From contig CALJDU010000083.1 in assembly GCA_938024995.1 (NCBI GenBank), positions 1 to 49,637 of the forward strand: a stretch of 49,637 bases of DNA. The letters run 5' to 3'. Made by a program: the position numbers and the translations under genes. Source of the DNA: an uncultured bacterium. Its GTDB lineage: Bacteria > Myxococcota_A > Polyangia > Polyangiales > Houyiibacteriaceae. Below, piece by piece: positions 9,480 to 18,560 of the stretch; position 1 is the stretch's first letter, and each line of letters begins with the position of its first letter. The notes below the pieces were generated by a model, which searched no databases, had not been told where the DNA came from, and saw only the letters and a program-made list of their open reading frames with translations.

Positions 9480-10127
9480 ATGTCCGTCCTCGCGATCGAC
9501 ACCGCGACCTTCCTGGGTTCGGTCGCGATCACGCGGGACGGGAAAGTGATCGCCGAGCGCGCCGCCAATGTCCGAGCGAAGCACGGCGAGACCCTCCTCT
9601 CCCACATCGAGTGGGCGATGCAGGTCGCCGACCTCACGTCGGTGTCGTTGATCGCAGTCGACGTGGGTCCCGGTTCGTTCACGGGTCTCCGGGTGGGCCT
9701 CGCGACGGCGAAGGCGCTGGCGTGGGCGAAACAGGTCCCGCTGATCGGCGTCAGCTCACTTCGCGTCGTCGCGCACGGAACACACGCGTCGCGGGTCGGC
9801 GCGTTCATCGATGCGCATCGCGGTGAGGTTTACGCCAGCGCGATTCGCGATGGAGAGGTCATCCTGCCCCCCTTCGCGGCCCAGCCAGACGAGGCGCGTG
9901 ATCGCGTGATCCAGGCGCTGGGCGACGACGTGATCTTTTGCGGAGACGGGGCACGCCGCTACGCCGACCAGCTCCCGCGGGTCGCCCCCGCCTGCTTCGA
10001 CGCTCCTCGCGCCGCTGCGCTCGCGGACCTCGGCGCAAAGGACTTCGTCCAGCGCGGCGGCGACGAAGCGGCGATCCTTGAGCCCACCTACGTGCGCGGC
10101 TCGGACGCGAAGCTCCCCACGAAGTGA
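9480..10127 (+). CDS. tsaB: tRNA threonylcarbamoyladenosine biosynthesis protein TsaB
   Basis: 215 residues from the chosen start. TsaB is the scaffold partner of TsaD in making t6A37 on ANN-decoding tRNAs. The ASKHA fold is recognisable from MSVLAIDTAT at the N terminus and DVGPGSFTGLRVG at about 60. The frame extends upstream to an ATG at 9438, but homologues begin just before the LAIDTA strand, so 9480 is preferred; neither start has a good ribosome-binding site. The radical SAM gene follows 58 bases later. Confidence 0.92.
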   Translation: MSVLAIDTATFLGSVAITRDGKVIAERAANVRAKHGETLLSHIEWAMQVADLTSVSLIAVDVGPGSFTGLRVGLATAKALAWAKQVPLIGVSSLRVVAHGTHASRVGAFIDAHRGEVYASAIRDGEVILPPFAAQPDEARDRVIQALGDDVIFCGDGARRYADQLPRVAPACFDAPRAAALADLGAKDFVQRGGDEAAILEPTYVRGSDAKLPTK

Positions 10128-10185
10128 CCGTTCGCGTTGCATTCCCTCTGCCATTCATTACGACGGGGTCGTGAGCCGCACTGAC

Positions 10186-11730
10186 ATGCTCCGCGCCATG
10201 CGAGCGCGCGTGAGCGACGAGAACGGGACCATCGTCAAAGACGCCCCCGAAGCGATCGCGATGCTCTACCCGAGCCCGTACACGGTCGGGATGTCATCGC
10301 TCGGGTTTCAGACGATCTACCGCGCGATCAACGAGACCAAGTCAAGGGCCGCGCACCGCGCGTTCTTGCCCGACGATCTGAACGAGTTCGCCCGCACCGG
10401 CGGCGTCCTCCTGACCTATGAGGCGGAGCGACCGGTCGGCGACTACCCGATCATCGCGATGTCGGTTGCCTACGAGCTTGAGCTCGCCGGCGTCATCCAA
10501 GCGCTCGAGGCCGCAGGCATCCCCGCGCTCCGGGAGCATCGTGATCACCGCTCGCCGTTTATCTTGGCCGGCGGTCCGCTGACGTTCAGCAACCCGCTCC
10601 CGCTCGCGCCCTTCGTTGATGCCATCTTGATGGGCGAGGCAGACGAGACCGTTCACCAGACGCTCGACGTTCTCTTCGGCGCGGAGGACTTTTCGTCCCC
10701 CGGTGGTCGCGACCGCGCGCTGAAGAACCTCGCGGCCGCGGTCCCGAGCGCTTACATCCCCGAGCTTCATGGCGACGAGATGCCCGGCATCGCGCGCGCC
10801 GACGACGCGGTCCTGCCGGCCTACTCGCAGATCACCACGCCGCATACCGAGCTCCGCGACATGTTCTTGATCGAGCCCGAGCGCGGTTGCCATCGCGGGT
10901 GCGCGTACTGCGTGATGCGACGCTCGACGAACGGCGGGATGCGCGTGCTCGCCGAAGACCACGTTGTCTCCTTGGTGCCGGATCGCGCGAAGCGAGTCGG
11001 GCTGGTCGGCGCGGCGACGACCGATCACCCGCGGATCACACCGATCATCAATCGCTTGGCGGACCGCGGACTCGAGGTGGGCCTCTCTTCCTTGCGCGCC
11101 GATCGCCTCACGGATGACCTGGTCGCTGCGCTCCGCCGCGCCGGACAAACCGTCCTCACGACCGCGAGCGATGGCGCGAGTCAGCGGCTCCGCGACACGG
11201 TCAAGCGACGCGCGCCTGAGAACATCTTGCTCAACGCCGCGAAGCTCGCGCGGAAGCACAAGATGAAACGGCTGAAGCTCTACATGATGCTGGGGCTCCC
11301 GACCGAAACGGACGCCGACGTCGATGAGCTGATTTCGTTCTCGCTCGAGCTGTCCAAAATCGTCCCGCTCTCGCTCGGGATCGCTCCCTTTTGCGCCAAG
11401 CGAAACACGCCCCTCGACGGCGCGGAGTACGCGGGCATCGGCGTGGTCGATCGGCGGCTCAAGCGGCTCCGTAAAGGCGTCAAAGGACGCGTCGACATTC
11501 GGTCCACCAGCGCGCGGTGGGCGTACATAGAATACGTCCTCGCGCAGGGAGGACGCGCGGAAGGCCGCGCGGTCGTGGACGCGGTCAAGAACGGCGGGAA
11601 GTTCCGGGCCTGGAAGGACGCGTTCGACGCGCTCCCCGACGACCGACCACGCAGAGCCCTCGTGCGCCCTGGCGACCGAATCGATCGCGGCCAGATGCAG
11701 CGCAAGCGCGGCCTTCCCGTCACCACGTAG
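10186..11730 (+). CDS. B12-binding-like radical SAM protein (TIGR03960-like)
   Basis: About 514 residues. The N-terminal part (YPSPYTVGMSSLGFQTIYR) matches the Rossmann-like domain of B12-type radical SAM proteins, and ERGCHRGCAYCVMRR gives the CxxxCxxC cluster motif for 4Fe-4S/SAM at about residue 235. A TIM-barrel follows (LKLYMMLGLPTETDADVDEL is a typical radical SAM strand-helix). Substrate unknown; relatives often carry an additional DUF2344 domain, which I do not see here. The open frame reaches back into tsaB, so the start must lie after 10127: ATG 10186 is chosen, with GTG 10171 and ATG 10198 possible. Likely co-transcribed with tsaB. Confidence 0.85.
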   Translation: MLRAMRARVSDENGTIVKDAPEAIAMLYPSPYTVGMSSLGFQTIYRAINETKSRAAHRAFLPDDLNEFARTGGVLLTYEAERPVGDYPIIAMSVAYELELAGVIQALEAAGIPALREHRDHRSPFILAGGPLTFSNPLPLAPFVDAILMGEADETVHQTLDVLFGAEDFSSPGGRDRALKNLAAAVPSAYIPELHGDEMPGIARADDAVLPAYSQITTPHTELRDMFLIEPERGCHRGCAYCVMRRSTNGGMRVLAEDHVVSLVPDRAKRVGLVGAATTDHPRITPIINRLADRGLEVGLSSLRADRLTDDLVAALRRAGQTVLTTASDGASQRLRDTVKRRAPENILLNAAKLARKHKMKRLKLYMMLGLPTETDADVDELISFSLELSKIVPLSLGIAPFCAKRNTPLDGAEYAGIGVVDRRLKRLRKGVKGRVDIRSTSARWAYIEYVLAQGGRAEGRAVVDAVKNGGKFRAWKDAFDALPDDRPRRALVRPGDRIDRGQMQRKRGLPVTT

Positions 11731-11804
11731 TCCCCGCGGCTCGACAGAACCTCACCAAAGCTCCCGGTGTTCCGCGCGGTTCGGTGACGCTATAGTCGAG
11801 GTCT

Positions 11805-12785
11805 ATGCGCTGCTACCTCCTCATGATGCTCTGCGCCGTGCTCGCTTCCTGCGGGCCCACGGACGACCCTCAGTGGGAAGAGGCCTTCGACGCCACGGAG
11901 ACGGGTTGGCTCCTCAGCACCTACGGCGCATCCGATGACAACGTCTTCGCGGTCGGCGGCGAACCGACCAACGGCGTCATCATGCACTTCGACGGAACGG
12001 AATGGAGCCCAGTGGACGTAGGGATGCCGGTCCCCTTGTTGAACTGGGTGCATGGATTCGGTGGTGACGACTACTTCATCGTGGGCAACGGCGGCACCAT
12101 CCTCCGCGGCGACGGCGAGACCTTCACCAAGATGGACGCGCCAACGACCGAAGACCTGTGGGGCATCTGGGGCTCGTCGCCGGATGACGTCTGGGCCGTG
12201 GGCGGACGTGGGCGACCGATGTCCGTCGCGACGGTTCTTCGCTTCGACGGCACCGCGTGGACCGCGGTCGACCTCCCGGAGCTCATGCGACCCAACGTGA
12301 ACGCCTTCTTCAAGGTGTGGGGCAGCAGCGCGGACGACGTCATCATCGTCGGGCAACGCGGCGCCCTTCTCCGATGGGATGGTGCGACGTTCACCGAGGA
12401 GCTCATCGGGACCTCCGAAGACCTCATCGCGGTGTGGGGCGTCGGACCGGATCGCGTCGCGGTGGTCGGGGGTCGAAGCAACGGGGTGGTCTCCACTTTC
12501 GACGGCACCGAGTGGCACACCACTTCCCTGTCACCTTTGCCCGGAATCAACGGCGTCTTCATGCGCGACCCGAACACCGTGTACATCGCGGGCGTCGAGG
12601 GAACGCTGGGTCGACTGGACTTCGACACCCAAGAACTAACGGACGAATCGCTCTTCACGCGAACCGATCTGCACGCGATTCATGGCGCCGGAAATCGACT
12701 CACCACAGTTGGCGGCAATTTTGCTTTCGTCACTGGACCATATGAAGGCATCGCATATCGCCGGGAGTTCGCCGCAGATGAATAA
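11805..12785 (+). CDS. Lipoprotein with beta-propeller-like repeats
   Basis: 326 residues. The N terminus is a type II signal peptide with lipobox VLASC|G near residue 16. The rest is made of about six degenerate repeats of the form WGSSPDDVWAVG followed by a strand ending in DGTxW (about every 45-50 residues), a pattern common in myxobacterial exported proteins and consistent with a propeller. The role is unknown. It opens a compact plus-strand run: its last 8 bases overlap the start of the di-haem lipoprotein gene, implying joint expression. Confidence 0.85.
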   Translation: MRCYLLMMLCAVLASCGPTDDPQWEEAFDATETGWLLSTYGASDDNVFAVGGEPTNGVIMHFDGTEWSPVDVGMPVPLLNWVHGFGGDDYFIVGNGGTILRGDGETFTKMDAPTTEDLWGIWGSSPDDVWAVGGRGRPMSVATVLRFDGTAWTAVDLPELMRPNVNAFFKVWGSSADDVIIVGQRGALLRWDGATFTEELIGTSEDLIAVWGVGPDRVAVVGGRSNGVVSTFDGTEWHTTSLSPLPGINGVFMRDPNTVYIAGVEGTLGRLDFDTQELTDESLFTRTDLHAIHGAGNRLTTVGGNFAFVTGPYEGIAYRREFAADE

Positions 12786-15144
12786 GGCGCAGATGAATAA
12801 GGCGCACATCAGCAACGCGCAGAAGCACACGACGTCACTTCTCTTTGTCGCGGCGCTCGCGGTCTTCGCGTTGGGCGGATGCGACGACGAGCCGGTGGTT
12901 CCGGACGACATCTTCGGCGCCCTCGGCGAACCGCTCCCCACGTCGACCCCCGCGCAGCTCGAGGCCTTCAACCGCGGCCACGATGTCGCCACGCGTCGCT
13001 TCGTGCGCGAGGACGGCCTTGGGCCCCACTTCAACGTGAGCTTCTGCGGAGCCTGTCACGAGAAGCCGGTCTTCGGCGGCAGCGCCGGTCGCTACCGTAA
13101 CTTCCTCATCGTGGGCGCGCAGCTCCCCGACGGCTCTTTCACCCCGACCTCGGTGAACGGTGTCCAACCGCAGTTCGAGCTCGACGGCTCGCGCTTCCCG
13201 TCGGATGACGCGACCAACCACGCCGCGCTCCGAAACCCGATCCCTTTCTTCGGCATCGGCCTCCTCGCGGAGATCCCCGAAGAGAACATCTTGGCCAACG
13301 CGGACGAAGACGACACCGATGGCGACGGCATCAGCGGGCGCCCCAACTTCGATCGCGGCTTCGTCGGTCGCTTCGGTCGCAAGTCACAGACGACCTCCAT
13401 TGAGGGCTTCATTCGCGGCCCGCTGTTCAATCACCTCGGGATCACCACCGTCCCGCTCTCTCAAGAGCTCAAGGCCGCCTTGCCGGTCCCGAGCCAAAAC
13501 GCAGCGGACGCGATCGGCGAGTCGAGCTCGGCGCTTCGCGATGTGGATGATGACGTCGCGGGACAGATCCACGCGCAGGCCGCAGCGCCCGATGAGCCAA
13601 CGGAAGACGATGACGGGATCCCGGATCCAGAGCTGTCCGAGCAAGACCTCTTCGACTTGGTCTCGTTCACGATGTTGCTCGCCGCGCCGACCCCGGAGGC
13701 GCTCACGCCGCGCACCCGCGAAGGCAAGCAAGCGTTTGCGGACGCGCGGTGCAACGCGTGTCACGTCGAGGCTCTCGAGAGCCCGCGCGGTCTCATCCCC
13801 GCTTACTCCGACCTGTTGCTCCACGACATGGGCGAGGAGCTCGCGGATGGCATCACGATGAACCGTGCGCGAGGTTCGGAGTTCCGCACGCAGCCGCTCT
13901 GGGGCATCGCGTCCGTCGGTCCTTACCTCCACGATGGACGCGCGGACACGCTGGACGACGCGATCCGAATGCACGGCGGCGAGGGGAGCGCGGCGCGCGA
14001 CGCCTACCTCGCCATGAGCACTGAAAAACAAGACACCCTCCTCGCCTTCCTGGTGTCGCTCGGCGGCGCTTCCCAATACACCGAGGGACTCGTGCCTCCT
14101 GGCGAAGACGCCCCGACCACCGGCTACGGCGCGCCCCTTCCCGGCACTGACCTGCCGACCTTCGAGCGCACGCGCCGCGCGTTCGATCGCGACCATCCGT
14201 TGAGCGAGGGCCTTGGGCCGATCTTCAACGGAGACACCTGTCGCGCCTGCCACTTCGAGCCCACCATCGGCGGCTCCGGCCCCGCGGGCGTCGACGTGAT
14301 CCGGCACGGACGTTACGAGGGCGACGAGTTCAACGCGCCTGACTTCGGGACCGTCTCGCATCGACACGCGACCGACGCGACGCGTCCGCCCTTTCTTGAT
14401 CTCGCGAACGAGATCGAGACCCGCCAAACGCCGCACTTATTCGGCGCGGGTCTGATCGACGCGATCGCGGAGTCGACGATCGTCGCCGGCGCAGACCCCG
14501 ACGACGAGGACGGCGACGGAATCCGAGGTCGCGCGCACATTCTTCCGGATGGTCGTGTCGGGCGCTTTGGCTGGAAGGCCGATATCCCGAACCTCTCCGA
14601 GTTCGCCCGCGACGCGGTGAGCGTCGAGCTCGGCCTGACGGTTCCGCCATCTCCCGATCACGCGTTCGGAACGCTCGACGACGAGGACGACACGCCGGAC
14701 CCGGAGATCGACGAGAGCGGCCTCGCGGACATCGTGTTCTTCATGGCGACCCTCGGCGCGCCACCGCGAACCAGCACGAACGCCACGCTTGAAGCCCGCG
14801 GAGACGAGGTCTTCAGCGAAGTGGGTTGCGACAGCTGCCACACCCGAGAGCTCCCAACGGATCGAGGCGAACCCGTCCCGCTCTTCTCCGATCTCTTGCT
14901 TCACGACGTCGCTCCTGCGGACGCGCGAGGCATCCCATCGTTCAACGCCGGTCCCCGCGAGATGCGCACCGCGCCGCTCTGGGGCCTCGCGACGAGCGCC
15001 CCGTACCTCCACAACGGTCGCGCGTTCACAATCGAAGAGGCGATCGCAGCGCACGCGACGGAGGCCGCGATGTCCCGCGCCGCGTACGAAGCGCTCTCGG
15101 CAGAAGATCGCGAAGCGCTCCTCGCCTTCTTGGGCTCACTCTGA
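12778..15144 (+). CDS. Duplicated di-haem oxidoreductase (DHOR/DUF1111) lipoprotein
   Basis: 788 residues from ATG 12778. A lipobox (ALGGC|DD) anchors it to a membrane. Two tandem copies of the di-haem cytochrome domain are present. Copy 1 has CGACH (Cys90) and CNACH (Cys325); copy 2 has CRACH (Cys488) and CDSCH (Cys684). Each copy ends with the family signature RT.PLWGxA...YLHxGRA..xxxAIxxH. DHOR proteins are c-type cytochromes related to di-haem peroxidases and are often near iron-uptake genes; the reaction is not established. Single-domain members are about 400-500 residues, so this is a fusion of two. Start could also be ATG 12793, because a 15-base unit is repeated there. It overlaps both neighbours. 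Confidence 0.9.
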   Translation: MNKAQMNKAHISNAQKHTTSLLFVAALAVFALGGCDDEPVVPDDIFGALGEPLPTSTPAQLEAFNRGHDVATRRFVREDGLGPHFNVSFCGACHEKPVFGGSAGRYRNFLIVGAQLPDGSFTPTSVNGVQPQFELDGSRFPSDDATNHAALRNPIPFFGIGLLAEIPEENILANADEDDTDGDGISGRPNFDRGFVGRFGRKSQTTSIEGFIRGPLFNHLGITTVPLSQELKAALPVPSQNAADAIGESSSALRDVDDDVAGQIHAQAAAPDEPTEDDDGIPDPELSEQDLFDLVSFTMLLAAPTPEALTPRTREGKQAFADARCNACHVEALESPRGLIPAYSDLLLHDMGEELADGITMNRARGSEFRTQPLWGIASVGPYLHDGRADTLDDAIRMHGGEGSAARDAYLAMSTEKQDTLLAFLVSLGGASQYTEGLVPPGEDAPTTGYGAPLPGTDLPTFERTRRAFDRDHPLSEGLGPIFNGDTCRACHFEPTIGGSGPAGVDVIRHGRYEGDEFNAPDFGTVSHRHATDATRPPFLDLANEIETRQTPHLFGAGLIDAIAESTIVAGADPDDEDGDGIRGRAHILPDGRVGRFGWKADIPNLSEFARDAVSVELGLTVPPSPDHAFGTLDDEDDTPDPEIDESGLADIVFFMATLGAPPRTSTNATLEARGDEVFSEVGCDSCHTRELPTDRGEPVPLFSDLLLHDVAPADARGIPSFNAGPREMRTAPLWGLATSAPYLHNGRAFTIEEAIAAHATEAAMSRAAYEALSAEDREALLAFLGSL

Positions 15145-15566
15145 AGCGCTCGTTCGCTGCGCTCCTCTTCCTCTCCGCCCTGCTCACCGCGTGCGGAGGA
15201 CGGGACGTCGCGACCGTTCGGGATCCAGATGGAGCGCTTCGTTTTGAGGTCGAGGTGGAGATCGCCCGAACCGCGGAAGAGCGACGCCGTGGCCTCATGG
15301 GTGTGGAGCTGCCAGACCACCGCGGTCTGCTGATCGTCTTCCCAGTCGTCACGGAGGCCTGCATCCACAACGAAGGCGTCCCGTTCGCGTTGACCGCGCT
15401 TTATCTTCGGGGTGAGACCGAACCACGCGTGATCGCGCGCGAGGACTTCGCCGCCGGAGAAGAAGGTGCGCGCTGCCACGCGGAGGTTCGCGCGGTGCTT
15501 GAAGTGACCCAAGCCACGGGCGCCGGCGTCCAGGTTGGAGATCGCGTCGTTCTGCCCCCGACTTGA
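15141..15566 (+). CDS. DUF192 lipoprotein, probable CTG start
   Basis: 141 residues. DUF192 proteins are small secreted beta-barrel-like proteins of unknown function. The family motif is visible as ERRRGLMGVELPDHRGLLIVFP. The only start that yields the expected signal sequence is CTG at 15141: it gives LKRSFAALLFLSALLTAC, a complete type II signal with lipobox LLTAC|G. This CTG overlaps the TGA of the di-haem gene as CTGA, the same geometry as common ATGA coupling. No ATG, GTG or TTG precedes it in frame without reaching far into the previous gene, and the first ATG downstream would delete the signal peptide. Confidence 0.82.
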   Translation: MKRSFAALLFLSALLTACGGRDVATVRDPDGALRFEVEVEIARTAEERRRGLMGVELPDHRGLLIVFPVVTEACIHNEGVPFALTALYLRGETEPRVIAREDFAAGEEGARCHAEVRAVLEVTQATGAGVQVGDRVVLPPT

Positions 15567-15587
15567 GTGTTTTACGGGCCCGCCGCG

Positions 15588-16034
15588 ATGCGGTACAGCA
15601 ACCGCGTGCGATACGTGCCACTGCTCTTGCTCCTGCTCGCCTGCACGGAACCTGGTCGGTCAGACGACGGGGGGCCTTGCCTGACGACCGCCGATTGCGT
15701 GAGCGGAACGATATGCGTTCGGCTCGGGGGCGCTGAAGCGGATGCCTTCTGCATGACGCGCTGCGAACCCGAAGAGCGGCTCTGCGAAAGCGGGCGCGTC
15801 TGCATCGACGTGGGCGACGAGAGCCACGCCTGTCTCCTCGGCGGCGACGCGGAGGTCGGCGACGAGTGCGAAGACACCTCCGAGTGCGTGGATGGAGCGG
15901 TCTGTATTGCGGATCCCGACGACGAAGCCGACCGGTGCTACGCGGCATGCGATACGCGCTCTCCATCGAACTGTGGCTCGACTGAGACCTGCGTCGAGCT
16001 CGACGATAGCGACGGGTTTTGCTCCGCGGAGTGA
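15588..16034 (+). CDS. Cysteine-rich lipoprotein
   Basis: 148 residues from ATG 15588 (an in-frame GTG lies at 15567). Hydrophobic stretch YVPLLLLLLAC gives lipobox LLLAC|T. The mature part holds about 17 Cys in short repeats such as CLTTADCVSGTIC and CEDTSECVDGAVC, typical of myxobacterial secreted proteins with presumed disulphides. Function unknown. It is sandwiched between DUF192 and the TonB-dependent receptor and overlaps the latter by GTGA, so it probably works at the outer membrane with it. Confidence 0.8.
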   Translation: MRYSNRVRYVPLLLLLLACTEPGRSDDGGPCLTTADCVSGTICVRLGGAEADAFCMTRCEPEERLCESGRVCIDVGDESHACLLGGDAEVGDECEDTSECVDGAVCIADPDDEADRCYAACDTRSPSNCGSTETCVELDDSDGFCSAE

Positions 16035-18034
16035 GCGCGCCGTGGACCCCCGCGCTCCGAGCCCTGCTCGCGACCCTTTCGCTATTCTCGTGTCTGACAC
16101 CCGCGACGAGCTTCGCTCAGACCGCGGCGACCCGCGCGAGCGCGGACGCCAATACGGTGGACGACGACGAGCCGATCTTCGGTGCGACCGCGGAAGTCGA
16201 ACGGCCGATCCCGAGCGGAAGCGAAGAAGACCCCACCGCGAGCGCGACGCGGATCGACCTCGCCGAACGGCGTGAACTCATCGCCGCGGAGCGTTTCGCG
16301 GAGCTGCTACGCGAGGCCCCCGGCGCGCAACCTCGCCGCACGGGTGCGCTCGGCACGAGCAGCGGCCTCTCCCTTCGCGGCAGCGATCTCGATCAGGTCA
16401 ACGTCACGATCGACGGGGTTCCGCTCGGCGCGCCTGGGGAGAGCGTCGACCTCTCCTTGCTCCCGCCGTCATTGTTCGACGCCGCCGACGTTTACCGCGG
16501 AGGCGCGCCTCTTTCTCTCGGTGGCGGCGCGATGGGCGGGACCCTGAACCTCGTCCCGACCGCGCGGCGCGGGCTGAGCGCGCGTCTCGGGGTCGGCTCG
16601 TTCGGGACGCTGCGCGGACACGCAACCGCTGGCGCGCGAACCGATCGACTCTCGCTGAACGCCGCAGCAGGCGCGACCACGACCGCCGGCGACTTCTCGT
16701 ACGTAGACGATGGCGGCACCCGCTTTATCGAGAGCGATGACCGCGAACGCAAACGGCGCAACGCGAACGTCGATCTGGGCTACCTCTTGATCGCGACCCG
16801 CGCAGCGCTTCCGCGCGTCGACCTCCGCGCGAACGTATTCGCGGTTGGCCAAACGGGTGGCTTCGCCGCGGCCGCCGCGCTGGAACCGCTCGCGACACGT
16901 CGACGCCACGCCGAGCTCAGGAGCAGCGCGAGCGTCGACACCCGCGGCCGGGGCGCGCGCTACGGCGTCGACACGCAGGTCTCCCTCCATCAACGCGGCG
17001 TAACGGACCTCTACGGCGAGATCGGCGTCCCCCGCGCGACCCGTGATCGGCGCGTTGGCGCGTTCGCTCGACTGCGCGGCGTGCACCCGCTCAATGGCCG
17101 GCTCTCGCTTCACGCCAGCGCGAGCTACCAGCTCGACCACCTGGTCCCCGAAGACGCGCTCGCGCGGATCGCGAACGTGCCCTCGACACGTCATCACGCG
17201 AACGCGGGCGCCGAGCTTACCTTTCGCGCACCAGGACATGAGCTCCGCCTGATGCTCCGCGCGGGTCTGGTACGCGGACGCCTCAGTGAGCTCCGTGACG
17301 AGCGCGCCGGAGAAGAGATCCGCACGGTGCAGTTCACACCGAACGCGCGGCTCTCGTACGCGGCGCGTCTCCGAGACAACCTCGCGCTCACCGGCACCCT
17401 AAGCGCGGCATCACGTCCACCATCCATGCTCGAGCTCTTTGGTGATCGAGGCTATGTGCTCGGCGACGCGCGTTTGCGACCCGAGCGCGGCCTCTCGGGC
17501 GACCTCGGGTTAAGCGGTCGCGGGAGGCTCGGACCGCTGCGGGGTCGCTTCGAACTCCACGCCTTTGCCCGCGGCGCCTTCGACCGCGTTCAGTTTGTGC
17601 GTAACGCGCAGTTTCAGCTCTCTCCACGAAACGTCGACCGCGCGCGCTTCTTCGGGGTCAGCGCTAGCGTCGACGGCCGGCTCGGTCCGCTCCACGTCGT
17701 GAGCACGTTCTCTTGGCTCGACGCGCGAGATCAACAAGGTCGTCGGCTCCCGCTGCTGCGCGCCTTCTCGTGGTTCGCGCGCGCGAGCGTACGCACCGGA
17801 CCGCTGCGCTTCTTTGCGTCGGTGACCGCGACGGGTCAGTCGTTCGGTGACCCCGCGAATCTCGTCGAGCTCCCGGCGCAGCACGTCGTCGACCTCGGCG
17901 TCGCGCTCGACCGTGGCGCGCTCTTGCTCCAAGCCAGCGTGCGAGACGTCGCGGACGCTCGGCCCTTTGACCTCATCGGCTTTCCGCTTCCAGGTCGCCG
18001 CTTCAGCCTCGACCTCACGATTCGTTCACACTAA
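16031..18034 (+). CDS. TonB-dependent outer-membrane receptor (BtuB-like)
   Basis: 667 residues. GTG 16031 overlaps the preceding stop (GTGA). A signal peptide ends near SFAQ|T. The plug domain is clear (about 70-190: LREAPGAQPRRTG, LRGSDLDQVNVTIDGVPLG, DVYRGGAPLSLGGGAMGGT) and a 22-strand-type barrel follows. The last residues (FPLPGRRFSLDLTIRSH) resemble the BtuB/siderophore receptor end but finish in His rather than an aromatic. No clear TonB box is visible. Substrate unknown; the operon with a double cytochrome lipoprotein points to a metal or haem-like ligand (inference). Confidence 0.9.
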   Translation: MSAPWTPALRALLATLSLFSCLTPATSFAQTAATRASADANTVDDDEPIFGATAEVERPIPSGSEEDPTASATRIDLAERRELIAAERFAELLREAPGAQPRRTGALGTSSGLSLRGSDLDQVNVTIDGVPLGAPGESVDLSLLPPSLFDAADVYRGGAPLSLGGGAMGGTLNLVPTARRGLSARLGVGSFGTLRGHATAGARTDRLSLNAAAGATTTAGDFSYVDDGGTRFIESDDRERKRRNANVDLGYLLIATRAALPRVDLRANVFAVGQTGGFAAAAALEPLATRRRHAELRSSASVDTRGRGARYGVDTQVSLHQRGVTDLYGEIGVPRATRDRRVGAFARLRGVHPLNGRLSLHASASYQLDHLVPEDALARIANVPSTRHHANAGAELTFRAPGHELRLMLRAGLVRGRLSELRDERAGEEIRTVQFTPNARLSYAARLRDNLALTGTLSAASRPPSMLELFGDRGYVLGDARLRPERGLSGDLGLSGRGRLGPLRGRFELHAFARGAFDRVQFVRNAQFQLSPRNVDRARFFGVSASVDGRLGPLHVVSTFSWLDARDQQGRRLPLLRAFSWFARASVRTGPLRFFASVTATGQSFGDPANLVELPAQHVVDLGVALDRGALLLQASVRDVADARPFDLIGFPLPGRRFSLDLTIRSH

Positions 18035-18043
18035 GAACGGGGC

Positions 18044-18502
18044 ATGTCGGAGAAGACCGCCGCCCCGTCGAAAACACCGCTGACGCCCCCCAAGAACGCG
18101 TTCGTCACGACCATGCCGATCCGCTTCGGCCACGAAGATCACGCCCGGATCGTCTACTTCCCGCGGTTCCTCCACTTCTTCCATTGCGCCTTCGAAGACT
18201 TCTTCGCGGGGCACGGGCGGCCGTACCGCCAGGTCCTCGACGAAGACAAGCTCGGGTGGCCGGCGGTCCATGTCGACGTCGATTTTCACAGCCCCCTCCG
18301 CTTCGGCGACACCTTCGAGATCTTCGTGTGGGTCGAGCGCATCGGCACGAAGTCCGCGTCGTTCCGCTACCTCGGCCGCACAGAAGGTCGCGACGTGGCG
18401 TCCGCCGCGATCACGGTGGCCTGCGTCGACATGGACAGCTTCCGCGGCAAAGCCATTCCAGAGCCGTATCGCGAGATGTTCGCGTCGCGGCTGACCGACT
18501 GA
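18044..18502 (+). CDS. Hot-dog acyl-CoA thioesterase (4HBT/YbgC family)
   Basis: 152 residues. Single hot-dog domain with the segment PIRFGHEDHARIVYFPRFLHFFH, the counterpart of the 4HBT motif in which an Asp/Glu near the start of the long helix activates water; here HED occupies that place. A second typical strand is VDVDFHSPLRFGD. It hydrolyses an acyl-CoA or aroyl-CoA; substrate not deducible. Begins 9 bases after the receptor stop, so read-through from that operon is likely although a functional link is not obvious. Confidence 0.85.
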   Translation: MSEKTAAPSKTPLTPPKNAFVTTMPIRFGHEDHARIVYFPRFLHFFHCAFEDFFAGHGRPYRQVLDEDKLGWPAVHVDVDFHSPLRFGDTFEIFVWVERIGTKSASFRYLGRTEGRDVASAAITVACVDMDSFRGKAIPEPYREMFASRLTD

Positions 18503-18560
18503 ACACGCGCACCGTGAGATAGCCTCTTCCGTCCAGCGGGACTCCGTATATGCTGCGCAT

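Noticed and set aside
11791..11796. TATAGT as a -10 box for the propeller lipoprotein gene
   Set aside because: Only 8 bases before the start codon and no acceptable -35 hexamer.
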